64,000 nt of DNA from Ascaris suum (lineage: Eukaryota > Nematoda > Chromadorea > Rhabditida > Ascarididae): positions 6,742,366 to 6,806,365 of the forward strand of contig CM024170.1 in NCBI GenBank assembly GCA_013433145.1, read 5' to 3'. The notes beneath the pieces were generated by a model. That model was not told the DNA's origin, made no database searches, and saw only the letters and a list, made by a program, of their open reading frames with translations. Of this stretch, positions 48,201 to 62,737 are shown piece after piece (position 1 is the stretch's first letter; each line of letters begins with the position of its first letter). The position numbers were made by a program, and so were the translations under genes.

Positions 48201-51200
48201 ATAAGAACAGCGGTAAGTTCTGACAATACCGCCACAACAGGAATGAGAAGAGGTGATGGAATGAGGGGAGTGCAGAGGTGAGCATCGCTTACAAGAAATC
48301 TAAGTTACGAACAAATTTACCAATGCAACAGATGCATGAATAACTATTCTCTTGTCACCACCCCTCCCCCCCCCCCCCGTTTTGTCTTTTTTGCCAAACT
48401 GATCATGGATGCATTTCCCACCGCCGATCGTGTTACCTTATGATTCGATAACAGGTCAAAAATTATTAGGTTAGAAGTCGTCCCTTATCAGGCTTAAAAT
48501 TAACCAAATGAATATTTTTTAGTAATACGTAAAACGATGAGTATATGCGAAGCTTTTTCGATACTACACTAACGAATCATGTGATAGTCATCAGAGAAAT
48601 TTTTGGATATTTTGTGTGCATTACCTGTTAAAGAAAAGATCGCATAACATAACAGGCTATTGAATGAATGTGCCTCAGTGAAGGAGAGTGTACCGCTTTG
48701 AAATTACACAACGTCTATTTCGCAATATTTTTTGAATTACGACTTTTGGATATGCAGCTGAGACCTTGTGGCAGATGGAAAGGGCGGGGGGGGGGGAGGA
48801 GAGAAAGAAGAGAAGGCAACTGCAAATCTCAAATGGCTTAACTCCCGAAAACTTGCGCTGTGAAAACTGCCGGAATTCAATTTTGTTCTGCTTAAGGTGA
48901 GGTTGGTGTCGCTATTTGGAAGAAATAAAATGTCGAAAGCGAAAGGGGGGTGGGAGGGTTAGGGGAGGAAAATGAGGACGAGGATGGTGGTAGACATGAC
49001 TGCAGCCAATAAAGCAGCACTGGCAAGGTGTAATAAGTCAATGAGTGAGAGTCACAACGTTTTATGCCTACTCTTTTACTTGCACAAGCTACCTAAGTAC
49101 ATGAAATTTGCGCCACCTTGCGTGTGGTACTCAACAACGTACAAGGTGTCCTTATCCCCTCCCCACCTCTCCATCCCCCCACTCCAATACCACATTAGAA
49201 ATAAAATAAAAACTAACAGTTCGTCGCGCTGTCTTTCCGATAAATTCATTTTCATTGTCGACGATATGCGTCGTGCAACGAATAAAACGCGGCAGACAGC
49301 AAGCGAGCGGACGCGATCGGGAATGGCAAGCGAATGCGTCAATGCTCGCAACGGGCGCCCACTCTGCAATTGCTCCACTAGAGTCGCCAATTCCACACGC
49401 ACCACCACCACAACGCGCTTCTCTCCCAATTCCAGTTCAACAATTCAATTGCTTTCAATAAACTATGAAATAAATACTGCATAAACTTTATGACCAATTA
49501 GTGAGATATAAAAATAGAGAATAAGCAAATCTAGGAACTGGGAAATAGCGGAGAGCAGAGATATATAAAAATTGAGACGCGAGAAACGAATCGATATTCA
49601 CTCACTTGTCAATAAAAAAATGCTCCGAGTGAGGTTATTTTTCAGCACACGCATGCGCTATTCCACCAGCCATTTTGTTCCACTCTTTGGTTAATATCCT
49701 CGTTTCCCCGTCCATCAATTAAAATATCAGCATTAAGCATCAATGCTCTAAGAGAAAAAGCGAGACTCTTCGTTGTAACACACATTTACAGAATCAAATT
49801 AGAATACAGTCACAACGCTACATAGTAGAAGACGTCGCATTCAATCACTGGACAGGCTACGTAAGAGGGGACTACTTTTGAAAGGGAGAGTCAATTTGAG
49901 TGAGGACTAGATATGAAGGCAATCTGTGTGCGAACTAGGCTCCTTCAAAAGTGGGAATCAAAGTGAAAGAAGGGATCGAATCTAAGCGAGTTTTCACAAG
50001 AAAGCATCTCTCAACAGCAGGAAGAGGAGGCGAGAGGGCTAATTCTGAGAAGGGTGCGAATCGGAGAGAGCGGAGCTTGTATGGACTTCCACATAGTGAG
50101 GCAACAGTTGATTCGAGACAAGAGTGTATTGGAACTGCGGATGGGGAGGTGGAAAGCCCAATTGGGGCATTTATGGTATTTTGTTTGACGCAAATATAAC
50201 TCGCTATTGCTTTAAAAAAGCGAAATACAAGTGACAAATGTCCAAAAAAAAATAGCAGCGCTGCGAGAGTAGTCAACCAGCACATCCTAATGGGGGAATG
50301 GTTGGCGAGAGGCACACCTTCCGAGAAGAGCGCCACCGATGCCCGTATTCGTCGGCGAAGATGTCACTGATGACAAGAAAAGAGATACCAGCCGTCGGAG
50401 CCCCACAAACAACCAAATATTGCATCAGCTGATTCACTAGTGCCACACAGGTGGGACAACCCGAAGAAGAATGCAGCCGATAGACCAATTCGACACTCAC
50501 AGCACAAGTGCATAATTTGCTCTCTCCATCTGGATAAGAGTTGTATTATTCTAACATAAAATATAAGAAGACTGAAGAAATGTTAAAATACAACTGGTTT
50601 AAAGATCACAGCGAGCAGGTAGACCTTCAAGTACGCGTTACACTGAGAATGCTTCAACCTGTCATAGCAGTACCGCGATGGAAAAAGGAAGGTTCCAAGA
50701 GAGTGCGATCCTTCTCCACACTCTCTCTCTTTCTCTCCATGGTCAGAATTAGAGAGCAAAACTTTGAATCATTGTGCACAGACGAGAAAACAGCATAAAG
50801 ATTTGTTTATAGCATGCTCGACCCCGATTCAGCACATACCTCTGTGATATGCTGTGCACTGAGAGTGATAGAAATGTAGTGACCACGGCGCACAGGACGT
50901 GCCATACAATAAACATCACCGCCCTGTTGATATGAAAAATTAAGGGTTTCGTCCCATATCCATACCAAAACTATAGTACCATTCGTAAAACACTGTCAAA
51001 CAGTGTGGCGGAGGAAGGCAGAGAGGACGGGGGGTCAGGACTTGCCATTATGGCCCCTTCACGAAACTTGAGGTCGAGATGACAGCGAAGCAATCGAAAA
51101 TTGTGCCATTCGACCATTGAAATCATCGTGTGTTTTAATTTCATTTCTGTGATCCCCACATCAGCATATAAAAAATATCGCGTCACCATCGGAAACAGTT

Positions 51201-54200
51201 GGCTTGCTTCGCCTACAGCACGTTTTCTCTTGCAATAATTTACTCATACAAATTATTCCAATATGCTCGACCTCGAGTATTTCTTTACAAAACATTGATT
51301 ATTGTAGATGTTTTTGTGGACGGATTTTATTCTCAGTGGCGTAATCGGACACACCGAATTGTGCACTCAGTCCGAAAGGAACTGTGTAAAAACGACAGCA
51401 CTCGACTTTTGTCCTTTGCTGAGGTGCAGATATCACCGCAGTGCAAAGTGCAGCAATCGCTCTTAAAGGTTTCCTCCATCGACCGAATATTCTCTCTGGA
51501 ATTATGATTGGAGGGCATTGGTTTAGTACTAACGATGTTATCAATACTTTCTGTCCCTTTTGAAAAACCATTTCCCCTTCATGTGATATATCGCATCCCA
51601 ACTGAGAAGGAAGCCGACCCATTTTGCAATGGAAATTATGATCCTTTGACTCATTTGCGCATCGCAGAAATACTCTCACCTCCTCGAACAAACTATTACA
51701 ACACCCGAAAGGGCATCACTATAGGGCAGCAGGATATGCCACAATTTACTTCGAATCGGTTATCGCACTGTTCGCAACTCTATGAGCTGACGCACGCGCC
51801 AGCCCACAGAGTTATTCGTGCTGTCAGGTAAATGAGCGCTCTCAGCGATTTTATAAACTGCATAATTCCCACTCGGACAACTGCAGAACAAATTCTGCAG
51901 CATTTACGCTCTTGCCACCTTCTTTACCTTTGAAACCTCGTCCACCTTAATGCTTCTAGGCCCATTTCTGGCGTCCTTTACTGCTTAATCCTGCACAGCA
52001 AATAGTACAGCCGCGATCACCAAGCGTTGCACTCTAATCTCTAAGACTCGACTAATGCTGTGCCAACGTTACTCACATCGCAGGCGATTCGTGCTCGGTT
52101 AAGGGAGCACCTTCAGAAGTACCCACGACCTCCAACGTTAATCGATCGTAGCCGTATTTTGTAACGTATGGTGCATAAATAAAATGATAATGATGAGAAG
52201 CAACCGCAAGCAGGTAACATGTATTCTGCTAGTAAACGAATCGTTATCGCTACATTTATGCATCCGGTTTTTATGAACTCAAATATAAAGTTTCGTTCGT
52301 TTATCCAACAACAATTCCGGTCATTCCAGTTCTTATTTCCCGACCTTCACCCATATTCTCATTATTGCTATGAAATAATACCGAACACTACGAACGCATA
52401 TTTGCAATAGCCCAAATAATGTGAACGTATAGCTCCGTGGGATTATCCCTGAATGAGCAATACAACTTGCCTAAAAGAGATAAACTTATATATTGCGTTT
52501 TCGGTTGAACAATAGGACAAGTTACAAGCTAAACATTTCTGATGTGTACTTTTTGGCTCCCTTATATTCACTTATGTTTCTAAGCCTAATTTCAAGTGAT
52601 TTTGGGACAATCATATCGTGTTATGAATTAATTTATTGCATCATAAAAAGTGTGCATTCAAATATATGCAAAATACTTTGCGATAGCCGATGTCAGCTCG
52701 GCGATGCAAATAGCGATATCGATCAAAAAGTGCCCGATCTTATAGGAAAATCAAAATATTTCAACGATGGTCTGTGAAATTTGTGAAACGGAATGAAAAA
52801 ATTGGAGAGTTCAGTGGGGGATCAAGACCTTAACAATAATGCCCACTGCAGACGTTTTCCCGAAAATTTTAACGAAATCCTTACACTTTTGCTTTCATGG
52901 AAACGGAATAACCGTTTCGTTAGTTGTAGGATTCTGGGAAAGTGTTAATAAAGACTCCAATGAAGTGACCCTGAAAGAAACCTTTTCCCGTGCTCGCATT
53001 CCATAAGTGCTAAAAAAACACCGTTTTTGCGATCTATAGAAACCCCCACCTTAACCATTTGGGGATCAGCCCTCTGAGTGTCCGCTAACAGCAATATTAA
53101 TTTCCACTGAACAATTATTTCTTCTTTATAAAACATCACTATGGTCTATGAAGTATCACACGAAATACACAGCGAACAGGTAAATTCTTTCAAAAACAGC
53201 GATGTTGGGCCTTTCGGCAAGAAAACACACGAAATGTCTAATTCCGAGATGATTAACGCGAGCTAAACAAAGCGTTTTCGGAAGTCCACGCAGAATTGTC
53301 GGATCGGGAAGCACACTTCCGGAATGACAATCTACTCATTTGTGCGCCTATAGATACAGCGTTCAATATTTAATTCCCATTAAAAACTAGGAAATTACAA
53401 AGAAGGTAACGTTCTTTCGTCAAGTGTGAAATTGCAGAAAATTTTTTAACGAAACCGTTCTGAAAAGTTCTGGAAAATCTTCCAGAAAAGAATATTTCTG
53501 GCATGATTTTCATTTCCAGAACTCCAAATTTAGCAAAGTCGGCTGTTGATCGGCATAGTCGGTCTCGATAACGTGAAAAATGACCCGAAATCAAAGGTTT
53601 GTATGCACAAATCACCGACGAAATTTATAAACACAACTGTCGAGTATTACGTTCAAATATTCGACTAAAATGCCTTCAAATGCATCGTTCTCTTAGACAC
53701 AACGTTGCCATTCACGGTTCCTTCAAAGAGATCAAAGAGGTCATCCACCTAGCCACCTCCAGTAATCTCAGATGGCATTCATTCGTAACTGCACTTTGCA
53801 AGAGGACGCCTACAGCCATGCTACTTCCATTGTTGTCTCCTTAAGATGAGTGAGCTCAAGCTCTTGTTGGAGCACGTTTCAGTTGCTTTAATAATTCAGT
53901 CATCTACTCCCTCCCACCTTTCCCCCAATCTATATCCTTCAAATGTTTCATTTACATTCTCTTCCATCACTCCCCTGAAAAAGCATACAGTCATATAGGT
54001 ACTCATTTAAAACGAGAAGTCGAGCTACAGGAGATTTCGCATAAGTTAACGAAAAACTCCAAATCGAAGCAACCAGTGATAACAACAGAGAGCGTGCCAC
54101 CTTTCCCTACCAAAAAATGCTCCACTATGGCTTCCTTATCGCCAACGTTTCAAAAGTTTCAACAAAAATATACACGTGATAATGAAGATTATAAACGTTG

Positions 54201-57200
54201 CAGGAGAATGCAAGACAGTCAACAATCAACAATGAAAGGGAACAGTGGAATATAACAAGGAAGGCGTTGAGTTCAGACCTTCTATTCTCATTGAAAGGTT
54301 CAAGAAACGCTGAAAAGTGCAAAAAATATAGTTGACGAATGGAAGTTGGATCGATTCACTTCGCCCTTTTTCGAGAAAAAAAAAGCCCGGCTCCTTTGCT
54401 GTTCACCAATATGGATGCGCAAGTTGCACTGATCGAATTTCCCACGTGTTGCATAAATTTCTGAAGGAGAAACCCTCGTTCACGAAGTAACTTGTGTCAA
54501 CAGTATTACCGGAAGTTTCACATCTTATCGGCATTTCACTAACAAACCCTACGAGACTTTTCGTTGTTCAGAGCACAAATGGATAATTTCCGTTTGAAGA
54601 TTCTTCGAATAATTGGATAAGCCGGCAATTATTGTCCTACAAATTTTCTCCGAGTTCGCTTGAAGAAAACTACAAAAAATGCCAAAACCCGCGACGTTAT
54701 ATTATAAGTCTGATTTCCTTCGACACTAATATTCCAAATATTCTTTTGGCATTAAAATTCTTGCTCGCCTGAAACCGTGCTTTGCACCTGCCTGTCAGTG
54801 AAGGAATTGACTGTTCGGTACGCGAGGTCGGAACATGTTACCCCCCCCCCCCTCATCCTGTAATTCTATTGTGCGTAAAGTTTCGCGCATGGATATCCGT
54901 GAGCGATAATGTGGGGGCCTATGCATCAAAGGATCGATGTGTTGTTTCCTTGCAACAGAACTTACAATTTCTGACGACCTGACCTTTATCTAAGCACCTG
55001 CAGTTTACGTAAAAGATATTAGGCAGGTAACGGATGTCACTAACGCAGAAAGAATAATGCTATGCATCCACAGTGCTCACGGTGAAGTATCCCCATTTCC
55101 ACTTAGACGCTAACAATACGGCAATGCACAGTAACAGCGCCACTGGAATCGATCCCCCCTACCCCTCCCTCCCTTTTTAGTATGCATCGGCAGAATGTTC
55201 TCACATACAGCGCCGATTCAGTCTAATATTTTTGCGCGTTTTGAGAGATGAACTCAAAAGGACACCCTAGACGAATATGACGTTAGTTGCTGCCCTCTGT
55301 GGTTAACACACCGAAAAGCAGTCATGCAAACCGCAACAATCAGACCTACTGCAAAAAAAAAACTGAAATAAAGTTAGGGTAAGGAATTGTGGCTGTATAA
55401 AAAAACATTCGTTCTGACAATCGAACGCTCTTTCGACAGTGTGCCAATTTCAAGGTATCGCCTATAAAGTTTGACGTCTTGCCATTCTATGAGCTTTGTC
55501 TACAAATGTCGCACATCCCCCAAATCCGTTCCGTTATCTACGCAGTCTATATTTTCAGTTCTGACGATATCCTCTTTACGAACATCTGGTATCGAACAGA
55601 TCGCGACACTCCTTTCACTAACCTCCGTCCAATTTTTATGCCAAACTTTCCAACAAGTTAGGTAACCTAGGCGTTAGTCGTCATCTTTTCCACAGTCACT
55701 GCTTGTTTGGAGATAGCAACTGGGAAATGTTTCACATAACATTTAATCGTTTTCGCCGAATCGGGTTCGATGCGCACCTAGTAACTTTTTCTCGAAGCTA
55801 CTGCTGCAATAACTGCTACTATGCGAGGTCTGAGATTCCCGAGGGGAAACAAAATCCCGACCTTGCATCAGGCTATCCACCTCAACAAATTGCTCTGCGA
55901 CGAGTCCCTCAAGCAGAAGCTCCGACCCGATTCTCTCCCCGCACCATGTTAGCAACAAGGGGTCCAACCACAAGGACGAAACTGTAGTGTTACAGGAGCA
56001 TTTCTGAAGATGCCGCAACAACCGCAATATTGGTTGTATAATTCATCTTCATATGAGAATAAGGAAAATTGCTTTGGAAAAGTGAAGTAAAGAGGTCCAA
56101 AATATAAATAATAAAATAAGAGAAGGCTAACTCGAGGCACAAACTCCGCAACTTTGGAATACACGGGCATTTCGGAGGAGCAGCGATTAAATGAAATGAG
56201 TGAAAAATGAATCGAATGCAGCATAATAATTAATGCACGGATGAGTAGAGCATCACATATCATATTGAGATTTTTATGCAAATCGATGTATTCCTTTAGT
56301 GGCGACGAGTTAATGCGAGAAGAAATTCACAGTAACAAGAGGTGCAGTCAACTTTAAGAGAACAATCGAGATGGTAGCAAGAGATCGGCAACTGCCTGCC
56401 TATACGCGCGTTGAAGAGCAATTTTAGCATTTTAATAAGTGCATAAAAGAACTTCTTTCAGGCGTACACAGTCCAACAACCACATTTTGGAAACGAACTC
56501 TGTTGTTTAATTTGGGAATTTGCAAGTAATTACGGATGCTGATTGTATGGAAGTGAAGTATATCGTCGAATGAGATATTCGTCCCTGCACGATCAACTTG
56601 AAACACTTACATATTGCCGAACAGAGATATTTTATAGAGGAAACGATATTCAATGAGATGGGTAGAAGGGCGGAGTGAATTGAAGAAAAACGTCCGTTTG
56701 GGGCAATAATGAATTAAGGGAAGAGAGGAGAGGATTGCTTTGTGCAATGAAATAAAAAAGAAACATCGTGGAGTATGTGCGCGATGCCGTATGTCGTTGA
56801 GATGCGTCGCTTAGTTGCTAGACAATCCAACAAAACTAGTAGCAGTATCGGAGTCGTGCACATTACATCACTTCTTCGACAAATAAAAACCCCCACATCC
56901 TGAACTTGGCTGATGAGCTATAAATCAGCCTTATTATGCAAAACGAATCTTCATATGCAAATGAAGGAAAGACATTTAATTAACCACACAGAAATATGTG
57001 ATGTTATTTCCATGACAAACATCGATAGTCCCATCAGCACTCATTTATAGACACAAAAAGACACAAAAACATCTTTCGAGTGGAAATAGATTTGTGTGGT
57101 TGGAGTGACAGAAAATTATGCTAATCAAGGCAATCTCAGCATTCTGGGATTAAAAGGACCGGATCAGGAAGACTAGCACAACACGTAATTTGGACAAAAA

Positions 57201-57644
57201 TAAACGTCTGCATTAAAAAATTGACTATGTGTTCGATCGTTGCAGTAAATTCTATGCAAAAGATTTCTTTTTGGCCTATAATCGACTGAGCACACAGTAA
57301 AATTAGTTTCCGATTCTATGCCGACGGCGAAAACGATAAACTGCAATGCCTGGCGGTTTAGAAAAGAGCATCGCGTGCTGCGTTATTTCCTGTTCTGGCG
57401 TTCCAAGTTTTCAGAAGCGCTCTCTTTCCTAGCGTGTGCATGATGAGAAAGTTGCAACCGGAAATGTGGCGATGACCTCGACACTGTTGCGGCTTTATTC
57501 GTTGCCCCGATCATTTGGGTACCGCGAGCATAAAAATTTATTTCCTTCAAACATGCTTTTCAAAGAGTGAATCCTTTCGAAGAGAATCGAAGCACATTTC
57601 GAAGCAACCAGTAAACATTAGAATATCAAGAGTAACCATGGGTT

Positions 57645-57668
57645 GGGGGGGGGGGGGGGGGGGGGGGG
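57645..57668. repeat. G24 homopolymer tract
   Basis: An uninterrupted run of 24 G, followed by a purine-rich stretch. It is the longest pure G run in the window and a likely G-quadruplex. Confidence 0.95.
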
Positions 57669-60600
57669 AGGAAGAGGGATGGAAAAGGAGGTGGTTCGAT
57701 TTATGACCGACAAAAAATCTGCCAAATACTATTAGCCGAAAAGAATGTCGTAAGGATGGAAAAAAATTGCACTTTGAGTTGCTCAGCAAAAAATCCATCG
57801 AACGGCTCGTCATTCGACCAAAAATTCAAAACTTTTTGATGCTGACAGCTGTAATAACATTAACAGCAGAGAAGATCATCAAACGCTAAGTAGCAAATCA
57901 CAAACAAACTTGACGGCAATCAACGCGATAGGAGCACAGTTGCACATGCTGTTGTGTTAATACAGGCGATGGGTTAACAAAAGAACGTAATACTGAATGA
58001 ATAAACAACTCTTACATTTTGCTGCCTCGATCAGATATCAAAGTAACAACGCACAGTTGTCACTTGTGTAGTTAAACGACGTTCCCAGAGATAACCCAGT
58101 TTTAGGAAGACGATTTGACCTTATTTCCACTAACACTGCATAAAAGTCGGAACGTTTCCAGAACGACGTTGACGTCGGACCCGAACTCAAGGGTTACGAT
58201 TTCGACGGAAGACATGTGAAAGGAAACGTAAATAGTTGTGCAGACGAATTAAATCGAATCTTCGAACAGACACACATAATCGGTTATAGAGAAGTGGAAA
58301 ATGGCATAGCAAAAATGGAACTTTGGATATGCGCTTCTTTGAGGAGACCATTCAGCAGCTGCAGCGAGACCAACAAATTGGAAAACTGCTTCTTGGGGTC
58401 GGTGAGTTCAAAGGACGCTAGTGAGAAGTCACACGAAGGATGCACGTTTGGTCGGCAATGCATCGCGATATTAAGAAATGCTACCGAAGCTGTTTGCTTT
58501 GCACAGAATGTGCGAGCTCACGAGCTGATCGAGTGGAAACTCGCTACCGCACAAATCAGACACCCTTTATAACAGCGAGAGATGCGTTCTTCAAGTGCTG
58601 TTTAGCCTAAATGACGTCCAACAAATCGTCCACCATAATATCAAAGATAATGGATTGCTCAAGCTCGTGGTTTCGGAACAGAGCATAGGAATGTGCCTTT
58701 ACTGAAAGAGTGAACAGAATTTTAACTGCTGTGTCGGCGAAAATCATAATGGTTCCAATGTTGGTGATAGTCGTTACTTCTATCAGGATTTGATCCTACC
58801 TTCCCAGATGACCCGCTTGCTTCTGGAGAAATTACAGTGTATACGACAGTCTTGACGACTACTTTCTGGAGTTGTTAGTGGAATTAAACGAACTTGGAAC
58901 ACAAGGTCTAATGAATGTCGCCGGAACACAAACGAGAAGAAAGAAAATGCTACGATGGAGGATATTGTGTGCGCGAAGGTCATTAAGACATATCAGAAAG
59001 TCTGGGTGTTGAAAACAACAATCGCACAGAATTCTTGAACTGCACTACAATAATGAATGCATCAGTCCGATAAATTGGAAAGGCAACGCAGATTGATGGA
59101 GTAACTAAAAGAAGAAGAGTGTTAGAAGATAATAAGCGACAAATGAGGCGGCAAGTGAAACCTGAAAACAATAGTTATAGAAATAATGTGGTTTTACAGG
59201 AAGACGGTGAGTGGATACGTGAGATCGCTGGAAGAGAAGAAATAAAATATGCGGCGGCATTGAATGAAATCCCTCATCGGAGATATCAGCAATGAGACGA
59301 AGCCAGCCGTACGTACTGCAATTATAAGCCTTTGAGGAGTGATATCATCAATCCAATTCACAGGAATCAATGACTTGCTGCGAGCGTAGCATTTCGACAA
59401 TTGTTGGTAAGCCTGCGTCTGAATCACGCGCCACGCCATCTGAATCACGCCCCCTTCCAGGAATGCGTACAACGTTAACGCTTCAATAACAACAGCATGC
59501 CCAAATTGCAGTAGGCACTGCAAGTAACTTCTGGGCATTTACTGTTTTATAGCCTTGATGAAAAATAGCGCAGCAGGACATGTATTCAGAAGCAAATGCT
59601 GGCAATCGCTTCTAGGTGTTCCATCTGCAAAGCCTGTAACATTTGCAGGAAGGAGCGCATCCAGTGAATCAGCCATGTAACGAAGCTCAGTGGATACCGA
59701 AAAGCAAAACACAACACCAGACGGTAGAGTTTCCAAAAATGGACTGATCTGAAGAAGCTAGGTGAGCATGGATCTATTAAAGGAAGGAATCTCTTCACGA
59801 AGAAGGATGCCAGGGCAGGCGCTGATGCCATCGTCGTTGCATGTGCGGTAATGTACCAACGCACTAACCAGCACCATACGAGTACAGAGTGGTATTCTAA
59901 GGGATAAACAATATTTTATTTTCTAGCCGGCTGTGATGATGAGTCAGATCACACAAACAACACAGCCGTGATCGGTGAGTTTCTACCTCGCAACAGAAAG
60001 AAGCTATGTGAGACGAAGAACTGAACGTGCTGAAGACAACTAAACTACTTCGAGACACCAGCTATGCATACTTATTTATTTATTTCCGACGTCCGTATCG
60101 ACAGTCTGGACAATCCTAAAGGACGGCACAGATGAGCTACCGTGACATGCAGCAGAGGCTATGGATGCGGTCATTTCAGCTACTACACATGAATGGCCGA
60201 ATTGAGCCAGCCAGTTTCAAACTAAACCGCAGCAACCGACCTGGATGTCGGTTCCAGTGATCTTTATATATCGGCAATACGATTAATTCTCACTTCATGC
60301 TTTAGCATGACGTTTCAGTGCTTAATCGCAAAACTTCACGAATATTGACTTTCTTGTGTAAGAATTTAATTAATGAGCGGTTGGCATCGTGAACAATACT
60401 CTGCTGTTTTACACATAGCTTACCACGTCTGCCGACTCCTCTCAGATGTTAGCAAGCTCGAGGTGAACTTCCAGGGCTCCCCCAACCTGCGAGGATTTCG
60501 CGGTTGGTAGGCAATGATCAGTAAGTCCTAAAAAGATCGGTTACATTTTGCTGGTCCTTGATGTAATGTTCAGCTGTGGTGAGGTGCAGTGCGTTGTTCT

Positions 60601-62548
60601 GAAGGTTCGAACTGTAAACCTGTAAACCTTATAGAAAGCAGCGCCTTGTGCATCCACAGTCATTGTGTGTGCGTGTCGTCCTTTGTGAGTCGGCAGTGGT
60701 CGGGATCGCTGAAGTTAGCCGAAGGCTTTCGTGACTATTCTTGTAGGGCTGGTCTATTTCACCGCTAAGGGAGGCACATTTACAGGAAGCAGAAGGCTAA
60801 AAAAGGTGAGCCACGGGGTGGCTGTAGCTGCAGTGACACAATATCGGAACGTGTTCCCATTTGTTGCATAGGCTGTGAACAACAACGAACTCACTCCACG
60901 AGGAGGAGCGGAACATTAGTTCATTCTGCAGATAAACTTCTGGCAAGAGTAAGAAAGAAAAGCATGCCTCCTGATTACTATTACAACATCATCCACAACT
61001 ACACTGCTACGGTGGTGGCGTTTTCAATTTACTCAATCTATCTATGATGAGGAGCAGAAAAACCTGTTGTTCTTGCGATGTGTTGTGCCGATATAAAGGC
61101 ATTTTGCTCGCTACTCCCCGTCCCCTTAGGCCAAAAGTCTGACTAGGTGTCTCATCACCACTAATCGATTACTGCATTGGGTGATACCCACGCTGTGGCC
61201 CTTTCTGCCCCACAGAAAATTAATGCACTGGAAAAAGGAGGGAAGGGGGAGGGAGGGAGAAGAGAGAAAGGAGGTGACATCATTGGGCCAGCCCTTCTCG
61301 ATATTAAAAAATGATTGTGCTTCTAACGCTAACCGTTTATAGCGGAAATAACCTAATCCCGCTGTTTCTCATCATTTCATATTCTCCAAATCACACACTT
61401 TTCTAAGCATGTATAATTTATAAGCACACCTTGAATATATGCAAAAAATATAACACAAAAATAATTCATAAATATATAGAGCAATTTTTGAGGCAGATAG
61501 CTCAAGTAAGCAATGGTTCAGTGATTCAGATAAACCAAAATATGGAATGAAATGAGCAACAAAGGCACATCGTCGAAAATGCAAAGCGCATTCGTATACT
61601 CTGCACTCTGGAGAAGTCTAAGATTGGAGCAGCTGGATGATCGCATTTTACGCGTAAAACAATTAGCTGCCTCCACACTGAGGCAAACGAACGAAATACC
61701 AATAAGAAAGAAAACGTTGAAAGGGACGCCATCGGGGCGTCGAGTGGATAGTGGTTACGTTGGTTAAATAGCTGCAAAGTTTGCAACAGTGAAACGCGCT
61801 CACCGCACCGCAAGCTGCATCGACCATTCAATATCAATAATAACATGCACATCGCCAAGATCATTCAAAAATTCCCACAAATAAATGGAAAATTTCTGAT
61901 TTTCTCGGATTTTCCGTAAAAGTTCCGGGAATAGGGGCGTTTTGAGGTGGTGTTTTGCTGAAATTTGGGAAACTCGTATATTCACCAGTAATTAAAAGTG
62001 TCCCGTAACTAAAAGCTGGAATTTTTTCAAGAATATTCCCTAACAGCAATCAGATAAAGGCAAGGCGTTTTTGTATAATAACGAAAAGTTCTCAAATAAC
62101 GCTCGGAAATTTTTATATTCAGTTGACTAATGGGGATATTATCATAAGCGGTTAGTGGTGAAACTGCTCTAAAATAATTAGTACTCCTCATTTATACATT
62201 ATTCCTCAGCTTTTAAATCTTTCTTTTCTTTTGAGAAGCGGAAAAAATCTAAATTCAGGTGAGTTCAAAGTTCTAAGAGTGGCAGAAAGACTTAGTTGCC
62301 ATTAGAAACTGAATTTTCCAAATTTCGTAATTGCAGTGGTGTGAAAAAATTTTGAGAAGATAAAGTAATAGTAGCTGTTGGGTGTTGATTAAATGCGAAG
62401 GCGGTGCCGGTCATCACTGAGTTTAACTCCGCTCAACGCCAATCGAAAATAATCGCTCGTTTGCATTTCTTTGACCCCTTGCAGTGTTGTGTTAGAGCAC
62501 CATACTAAATCTGCACACCACTCGCTTTCTCTCCTCGCTGTTTAGTGG

Positions 62549-62737
62549 TCACGTGTCTGACGACATGTCTGACGTCTCAGTTTTCAGCTTATCAGTCGAC
62601 GGAGCATCGCTTCTCAGTCGGTAACCAACCAAAGCAGAAAACATAAATGCGCCAATAGAACCAAATGCACACAATAGTTTTGTAGTCAATCCATTCGATG
62701 GGAACAGTCCCCGCCCCTTATCATGTGGAATCTCCAC
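62549..62737 (-). CDS. Possible small membrane-protein exon
   Basis: A 62-codon frame ends in TGA. It contains one hydrophobic segment (LLCAFGSIGAFMFSALVGY) followed by arginines and a hydrophilic Ser/Thr/Asp/Lys tail, the layout of a single-pass membrane protein. There is no ATG at the start; it could be an exon entered through the AG at about 62734, from an upstream stretch ending at a GTAAGC (about 62778). That would give an intron of only about 45 bases with a poor acceptor. No family recognised. Confidence 0.3.
   Translation of the reverse strand: MEIPHDKGRGLFPSNGLTTKLLCAFGSIGAFMFSALVGYRLRSDAPSTDKLKTETSDMSSDT

Larger units (their letters stand above)
44219..62548. other. Gene-poor region
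   Basis: Over about 18 kb I recognise no gene. The longest frame (plus 48972-49484, 170 codons) is low-complexity at its ends and has no domain. Others examined without success: minus 46542-46922, plus 51199-51831, plus 52493-52777, minus 55743-56027, plus 58216-58572, minus 59194-59864, plus 61552-61767. The region carries homopolymer tracts: C17 at 45212, G10 at 47955, C13 at 48366, G11 at 48786, C12 at 54841 and G24 at 57645. Minus-strand genes with very small exons, or the 5' part of lis-1, could be hidden here. Confidence 0.35.

Noticed and set aside
48972..49484. The longest open frame in the window (170 codons, plus)
   Set aside because: No domain, no codon or composition signal, an overlapping antisense 117-codon frame, and a length within what chance allows in 64 kb.
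51985..52200. Segment ending in AAATAAAATGATAATGATGA, resembling a LINE (RTE-type) 3' tail
   Set aside because: No reverse transcriptase remnants upstream and only a very short tail repeat.
59194..59864. Consecutive minus-strand frames with hydrophobic stretches
   Set aside because: They overlap in different frames without splice signals or known motifs; possible degraded coding DNA, but unsupported.
60595..60625. GGTTCGAACT, resembling a tRNA T-arm
   Set aside because: No matching A box or acceptor stem at the right distance could be found.
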